A stretch of 64,000 nt of DNA from JAJZSS01 sp964463505 (lineage in GTDB: Bacteria > Chloroflexota > Anaerolineae > Anaerolineales > UBA4823): contig CAYXDC010000006.1 in assembly GCA_964463505.1 (NCBI GenBank), forward strand, positions 20,358-84,357, in the 5' to 3' direction. Positions 60,128-64,000 of this stretch are shown here, piece by piece. Within the stretch, counting starts at the first letter, position 1, and each line of letters begins with the position of its first letter. The notes beneath the pieces were generated by a model, which ran no database searches, was not told the DNA's origin, and was given only the letters and a program-made list of their open reading frames with translations. Position numbers and translations under genes: made by a program.

Positions 60128-63100
60128 CTAATGGCGGAAAACTTGCGGCAGGAAGATGAGCTTTACATCGCTTTGGTCGTTCACCGTGATGACCACTGTG
60201 ACGGTATTTGAGTAAGCCTCACCATCGAATGCCTGGTAAGTGAAACTGTCGCTGCCGAAGAAATCGGCATCCGGCGTGTAGACGAAGGATCCGTCTGCAG
60301 CCAGCGCCAGCGTTCCATTCAGCACATCATCCACCAGAACTGCCGTGAGGGGATCCCCTTCTGGATCGCTATCATTGGCAAGCACGCCTGTTGCAGCGCC
60401 TAGCGTCAGGACAGCATCCTCATCCACCGCGTACGCATCGCCAACCGCCACCGGGGCATCGTTCACCGGGGTGACCGTGATGGCGACCGTGGCGACATTG
60501 GAGTCAAATTCACCGTCGTTGACCTTGAAGGTGAAGCTGTCTGCACCATGATAGTCATCCGCGGGTGTGTAGGTCAGGTTCGGAGCGCTACCGCTCAGGG
60601 CGCCGTGATCCGGCCCGTCCACGATTGTCCAGGTCAGATCATCCCCGTCTACATCGCTTGCCCCCAGGGTAATGCCAACCGGTGTGTCTTCGGCCGTGAT
60701 TACATCCTGGTCATTGGCGACAGGGGGTAGATTATCGATCACGTGCAAGGTGGTGGGGATATTGATCGAGGGATCAGGAGAATTCAATACCCTGAGGGTG
60801 GCATAGTAGTCGTCCAATGCCAGGCCGGTTGCGTCAAAGGTGACGGTTACATCCAGGCTGGAATCCGCCGGGACAGTACCCAGGGTGGGGTCTTCGCTCA
60901 GCCACAAGATGTCTGTAACTGCTGAGCTACCCATGCCTCGCAGAGTGAAGTTGCCTGGGAATCCAACGCTGTCAATTGTTCCCCACAGGCTGTCTGCAGG
61001 TAGAGATGGCTCAGCTGGAGGATCACCCGCTGCGTAGGCTCCTACCCAGGAGCGCCCTTGTGAAGCAGTTGTGTCAATTGCGGCTGGATAGATGTAAAGC
61101 CCGGTTGTGCGATTGACCAGACCAATCAGTACATCACCAGGCCCATCTAATTGGATTGGTTCAGTCAGCGTGAAGATATTCCATGTCGCATTGTCATTGT
61201 AATCGACGCCAAATGTCTCTCCACCCAGATAGACTGCACCTGTGGCGGGGTCGCCATCTCCATCCGTGTCGCTGTATACGACTACCTGCATCTGGCTGTC
61301 GATAGCAACAGTAGACTCAAACAGCACTTGCACCTCGTCCAGATAGAACGGGAAAGCATCCGGATTGGGTGTAAACCGGTTGAGCCAGATGAAGCCACCA
61401 CCTGAAGTAAGGCCAATTGCGTCTTCGGCAGTTCCATCATCGACTACCATCTCTACATCAGCCATAACGCTTATCTGCGCTTCCAGCTCCACCAACTCAA
61501 AGTCAACATCCGCCGCACCCCAGTTGCTCAGGGTCAGGGTCTGGCTCGCCGTGGTATCTGAATACAGGGATTGTTCCAGCGTGGTCGGATCGACTACCAG
61601 ACACGGCGCATCCAGGCGCAGGTCAAAGTTGACCGTCACTGTCTCGCCGCCATCCACCGGGTAATCATAGACCATTTGGCTGACAAAGCCATCGGCGGTC
61701 ATCTCGATGTCATAGATGCCTTCTTCCAGCGACGAGCTATAGTAGCCGTCGGCATCGGAGGTCGTAGAAGCGACCATTACGTCTGCGCTGTCATAGAAGT
61801 TGACCGTCGCTCCATCCAGAGCTGCCGGATTTACATCGCAGCGCTCCATCCCGTTGACGGTGCCGTTGAAGGTTCCCCAATCAGCCGGTCGTTGCAGGTG
61901 CAGGGTGACAGGGATGTTCGGATAGGTGTACGGGGTGTCGTGGCCTACTCTCAGCTCAGCCTGGTAGTCGCCGGGCTGGCCCAGGGAGGATGGATCGAAG
62001 GTGACGGTGATATCCGTGGAGCCTCCAGCTGGGACCAAGCCCATGACGGGATCTTCACTCAGCCAGGGCACATCGCTCGTACCGCCGGTGGCAAAGGCAA
62101 AGCTATCTACCTCTGCCCCGCCGGGGAACGCCCCGACCAGCGCACTGGCGCCGGTGCTCATGTCGATCACCCGCAGCTCGCCCTGGGCGGTGTAGGCCGC
62201 CCAGTAAAGGATGCCGGTCTCTTCTTCATAATCCATGCCCTGGGCATAGTTGGCTGCTACGCCTAGTAAACCAACGTTGGTCACGGCTAACGTGCCAGGA
62301 TCGACCCGAAAGAGACTATCGGTAATGATGTCCACGATATAGATCTGGTCTTCATCGGTGTTGTACGCCAGATCAATGCCGCAGTCGATGCCTGGCAGCG
62401 CCCCAAGCAGCGTGGTCGCTCCAGTCGCCGGATCGACGGTGACCAGAGAAGAGCCAGCGCAAGTGGTTGTCAGGCCGTACAGCTCACCGCCTGGTTCGCC
62501 GCTTAGACCAGAGAAGGTCTCACCCGCTGGCGGTGTGGTGGCGCCTACCAGAGTATAGGCCGCATTGGAGGTGTCTACTGCGTACAGGTTGTTGTCATTG
62601 TAGTTGACCACATAGAGTGTGGAGAAATCGCCGCCGGTGAAATCACCCGCAAAGAATGCGGTGCTGGCCACCGAGCCAACCACGTTCCATACGCCAGGCG
62701 CCGTGGTGTCGGGGATGCTGACCAGGTTCTCGCCGGGGTAAGCATCGACCGCGAAGGCTGGTTCGCCAGCCAGCAGGTCGTTGAAGAGGCCTGCCGAGCT
62801 GAGTGGCCTGAGTGTTGTACCCGGGGCGCGGCCAATCGAGCTGGGAACGCTGCTGGCTGGGATGTCCCCTGTGAAAGCCGGGATGTGCAGCGGGGTGAAG
62901 CCGCGCTCGCGCTCCATCAGCTCAAAGGTGGCATCTGCAGTGCCGGTATTGCTGATAGTCAGTGTTTCCGTCGCCGGGGCATCGCCCAGGGTCATGGTCT
63001 TTTCCAGGACCAGCGGGTCAAACTCCAGGTTGCCTGTCCCCAGGTAGAAGTCCTGCTGGGTTATTGCATCTGAAACCACGCTGACGTTCGCTGTGTCATC

Positions 63101-64000
63101 CGCATAATCGGTCATTGAGGCGGTGAAGGCTACATCCTCGGGATCGGTAGCCGTCGGCTGGAACAGCCAGTAAAAGCCTTCGATCGGGTCGTTGGGGTTG
63201 GCGAAGGTCTGGGTTATCACGCCGGTATCCGAGGTCACTGTAGCGCCGGTGAGCGGATCACTGGTGTTGCCGTCGTACACATAGCCCGCAACTGCGCCGC
63301 CTGGGATTAGCAGACAATCTGGCGCAGGTACTTCGTATGCTTGCTGATAGCTGATCTCAAACCCATCCAGCGACCAGCCTTCGTAGGTCACGCTGCTGTC
63401 ACTGGAAACCGTAAACCGGAACCAGATATTCCCGCCCGCTGCGCCTGTGATATCGAAGCTTTTTTGATTCCAATTTTCGGTCACCGTGCTGCTAGTGTGA
63501 TCCCACATGGTGTTCCATGTAGAGCCATCGGTCGAGTATTGCGCGGTAGCATGATCATAGGTAGCGCTCTCAATATGAATGGCTTGCTGCCACTTAAAGT
63601 ACAGCTGAGTATCGGGCGGCAAGACCACCCCACTCAGGTCAATTGCTGGGCTCTGCAGGTAGTAGCTGGCAGAATTTTCGTAGTTGCCATCCAGGTCTGT
63701 ATCCCAGCAATGAGTTCCATCAGCGCAGCCACCGGGGAATGCAGTAGTGGGCAGCCCCCATTCCCATTCGTCAGCCGTCCCGGCATGGGTGAAGCCGCCA
63801 TGATCGGCTTCGAAGTCTTCCGTCCAGACCACGGTAGTGGGAGGAACTGCATATTCGAAGATGCCGATATCGTCTACGTACCAGCCGGCATACTGCACCG
63901 AGCTATCGCTCTTGAAGTAGAAGCGGAACTGGAAGTTCGCCACATTGTAGCTGGAATCGAGGACGACGGTTTGCTTGTTGTAAGCTGTATCGGAAACACC
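60128..64000 (-). CDS. Giant multi-domain secreted protein, N terminus beyond the window
   Basis: The frame is open to the window edge, so the 5' end is missing; 1,290 residues are visible. From the N-terminal side: two jelly-roll modules (NFQFRFYFKSDSSVQYAGWYVDDIGIFEY and WFRFTVSSDSSVTYEGWSLDGFEISY), a carboxypeptidase-regulatory-like module (GYVYDGNTSDPLTGATVTSDTG), two copies of an Ig-like module (LEKTMTLGDAPATETLTISNTGTADATFEL; LEQSLYSDTTASQTLTLSNWGAADVDFEL) with a propeller-like segment between them, and a second regulatory-like module (TSDADGYYSSSLEEGIYDIEM). Two cadherin/VCBS-like repeats follow (PPVANDQDVITAEDTP..., APVAVGDAYAVDEDAV...). The extreme C terminus is KLIFLPQVFRH, possibly a sorting tail. 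Immune-inhibitor/subtilase-type proteases often carry such modules; no catalytic domain is visible here. Confidence 0.85.
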   Translation of the reverse strand, partial: GVSDTAYNKQTVVLDSSYNVANFQFRFYFKSDSSVQYAGWYVDDIGIFEYAVPPTTVVWTEDFEADHGGFTHAGTADEWEWGLPTTAFPGGCADGTHCWDTDLDGNYENSASYYLQSPAIDLSGVVLPPDTQLYFKWQQAIHIESATYDHATAQYSTDGSTWNTMWDHTSSTVTENWNQKSFDITGAAGGNIWFRFTVSSDSSVTYEGWSLDGFEISYQQAYEVPAPDCLLIPGGAVAGYVYDGNTSDPLTGATVTSDTGVITQTFANPNDPIEGFYWLFQPTATDPEDVAFTASMTDYADDTANVSVVSDAITQQDFYLGTGNLEFDPLVLEKTMTLGDAPATETLTISNTGTADATFELMERERGFTPLHIPAFTGDIPASSVPSSIGRAPGTTLRPLSSAGLFNDLLAGEPAFAVDAYPGENLVSIPDTTAPGVWNVVGSVASTAFFAGDFTGGDFSTLYVVNYNDNNLYAVDTSNAAYTLVGATTPPAGETFSGLSGEPGGELYGLTTTCAGSSLVTVDPATGATTLLGALPGIDCGIDLAYNTDEDQIYIVDIITDSLFRVDPGTLAVTNVGLLGVAANYAQGMDYEEETGILYWAAYTAQGELRVIDMSTGASALVGAFPGGAEVDSFAFATGGTSDVPWLSEDPVMGLVPAGGSTDITVTFDPSSLGQPGDYQAELRVGHDTPYTYPNIPVTLHLQRPADWGTFNGTVNGMERCDVNPAALDGATVNFYDSADVMVASTTSDADGYYSSSLEEGIYDIEMTADGFVSQMVYDYPVDGGETVTVNFDLRLDAPCLVVDPTTLEQSLYSDTTASQTLTLSNWGAADVDFELVELEAQISVMADVEMVVDDGTAEDAIGLTSGGGFIWLNRFTPNPDAFPFYLDEVQVLFESTVAIDSQMQVVVYSDTDGDGDPATGAVYLGGETFGVDYNDNATWNIFTLTEPIQLDGPGDVLIGLVNRTTGLYIYPAAIDTTASQGRSWVGAYAAGDPPAEPSLPADSLWGTIDSVGFPGNFTLRGMGSSAVTDILWLSEDPTLGTVPADSSLDVTVTFDATGLALDDYYATLRVLNSPDPSINIPTTLHVIDNLPPVANDQDVITAEDTPVGITLGASDVDGDDLTWTIVDGPDHGALSGSAPNLTYTPADDYHGADSFTFKVNDGEFDSNVATVAITVTPVNDAPVAVGDAYAVDEDAVLTLGAATGVLANDSDPEGDPLTAVLVDDVLNGTLALAADGSFVYTPDADFFGSDSFTYQAFDGEAYSNTVTVVITVNDQSDVKLIFLPQVFRH

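Overview
The window looks like one contig of a Chloroflexota genome, most likely class Anaerolineae. This is inferred from gene content and protein style, not from a marker gene: a SEDS (RodA/FtsW)-transpeptidase fusion, a two-gene FHA module, lipoproteins and large secreted Ig/propeller-type proteins, a Ni-superoxide dismutase, archease-RtcB, and no sign of lipopolysaccharide genes. Base composition is fairly GC-rich throughout, except in a large secreted protein gene at 35.1-38.1 kb. A run of exactly 100 N at 58,062-58,161 marks a scaffold gap, so this is a draft or metagenome assembly. The right end cuts a very large secreted-protein gene.

Layout. 0-3.2 kb: a membrane protein, a lipoprotein, a ferredoxin, and divergently the Ni-SOD (sodN) with its maturation protease. 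3.2-12.8 kb: an EamA transporter, ftsK, a CDP-alcohol phosphatidyltransferase with lgt, an ABC exporter whose permease carries a SpoIIM domain, a beta-lactamase-fold hydrolase, a 91-bp MITE-like element beside a 44-bp perfect palindrome, an HNH endonuclease and a PH-like membrane protein. 12.8-21.5 kb: tyrS; then on the minus strand fhaA-fhaB-mtnP-SEDS/PBP fusion; then archease-rtcB and a lipoprotein. 21.6-29.6 kb: an orphan glnQ, a YbaK deacylase, a two-component system beside a Met/Gly-rich exported protein, a DfsB-like protein, uvrB and a PHP-domain protein. 29.7-41.8 kb: secG, a peptide-binding protein, a VanZ-like protein, PPK2, an ASCH-TPR fusion, a double beta-propeller secreted protein, an EamA transporter, a pentapeptide protein, a Nudix hydrolase and a long class II aldolase. 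41.9-49.1 kb: a helical protein plus an SPFH-HTH fusion, plsX-fabF with a membrane protein, tRNA-Leu(GAG) behind a 20-bp tandem repeat, and an amino-acid ABC receptor and permease. 49.4-56.4 kb: a receiver-HAMP-cyclase, a Pro/Thr stalk protein, and a minus-strand cluster of proS, a transglutaminase, DUF2277 and DUF364 behind a long structured leader. 56.8-64 kb: a truncated alpha/beta hydrolase, a NatAB-like exporter and the partial giant secreted protein.

How the genes fit together. Envelope growth and lipoprotein biogenesis are well represented (lgt, secG, SEDS fusion, FHA pair, plsX/fabF, phosphatidyltransferase). The orphan glnQ probably powers the receptor/permease pair 25 kb away. Archease activates RtcB for RNA ligation. 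SodN needs the adjacent protease to expose its nickel-binding histidine. Sigma-70-type promoters with TATAAT boxes recur, and in three cases the -10 box lies only 6-7 bases from the apparent start codon, suggesting leaderless mRNAs. The most unusual items are the SEDS fusion with a catalytically degenerate transpeptidase domain, the SPFH-HTH, ABC2-SpoIIM and ASCH-TPR fusions, the proS leader, and the MITE with a 7-bp target duplication. I saw no CRISPR array, prophage, transposase gene or rRNA.
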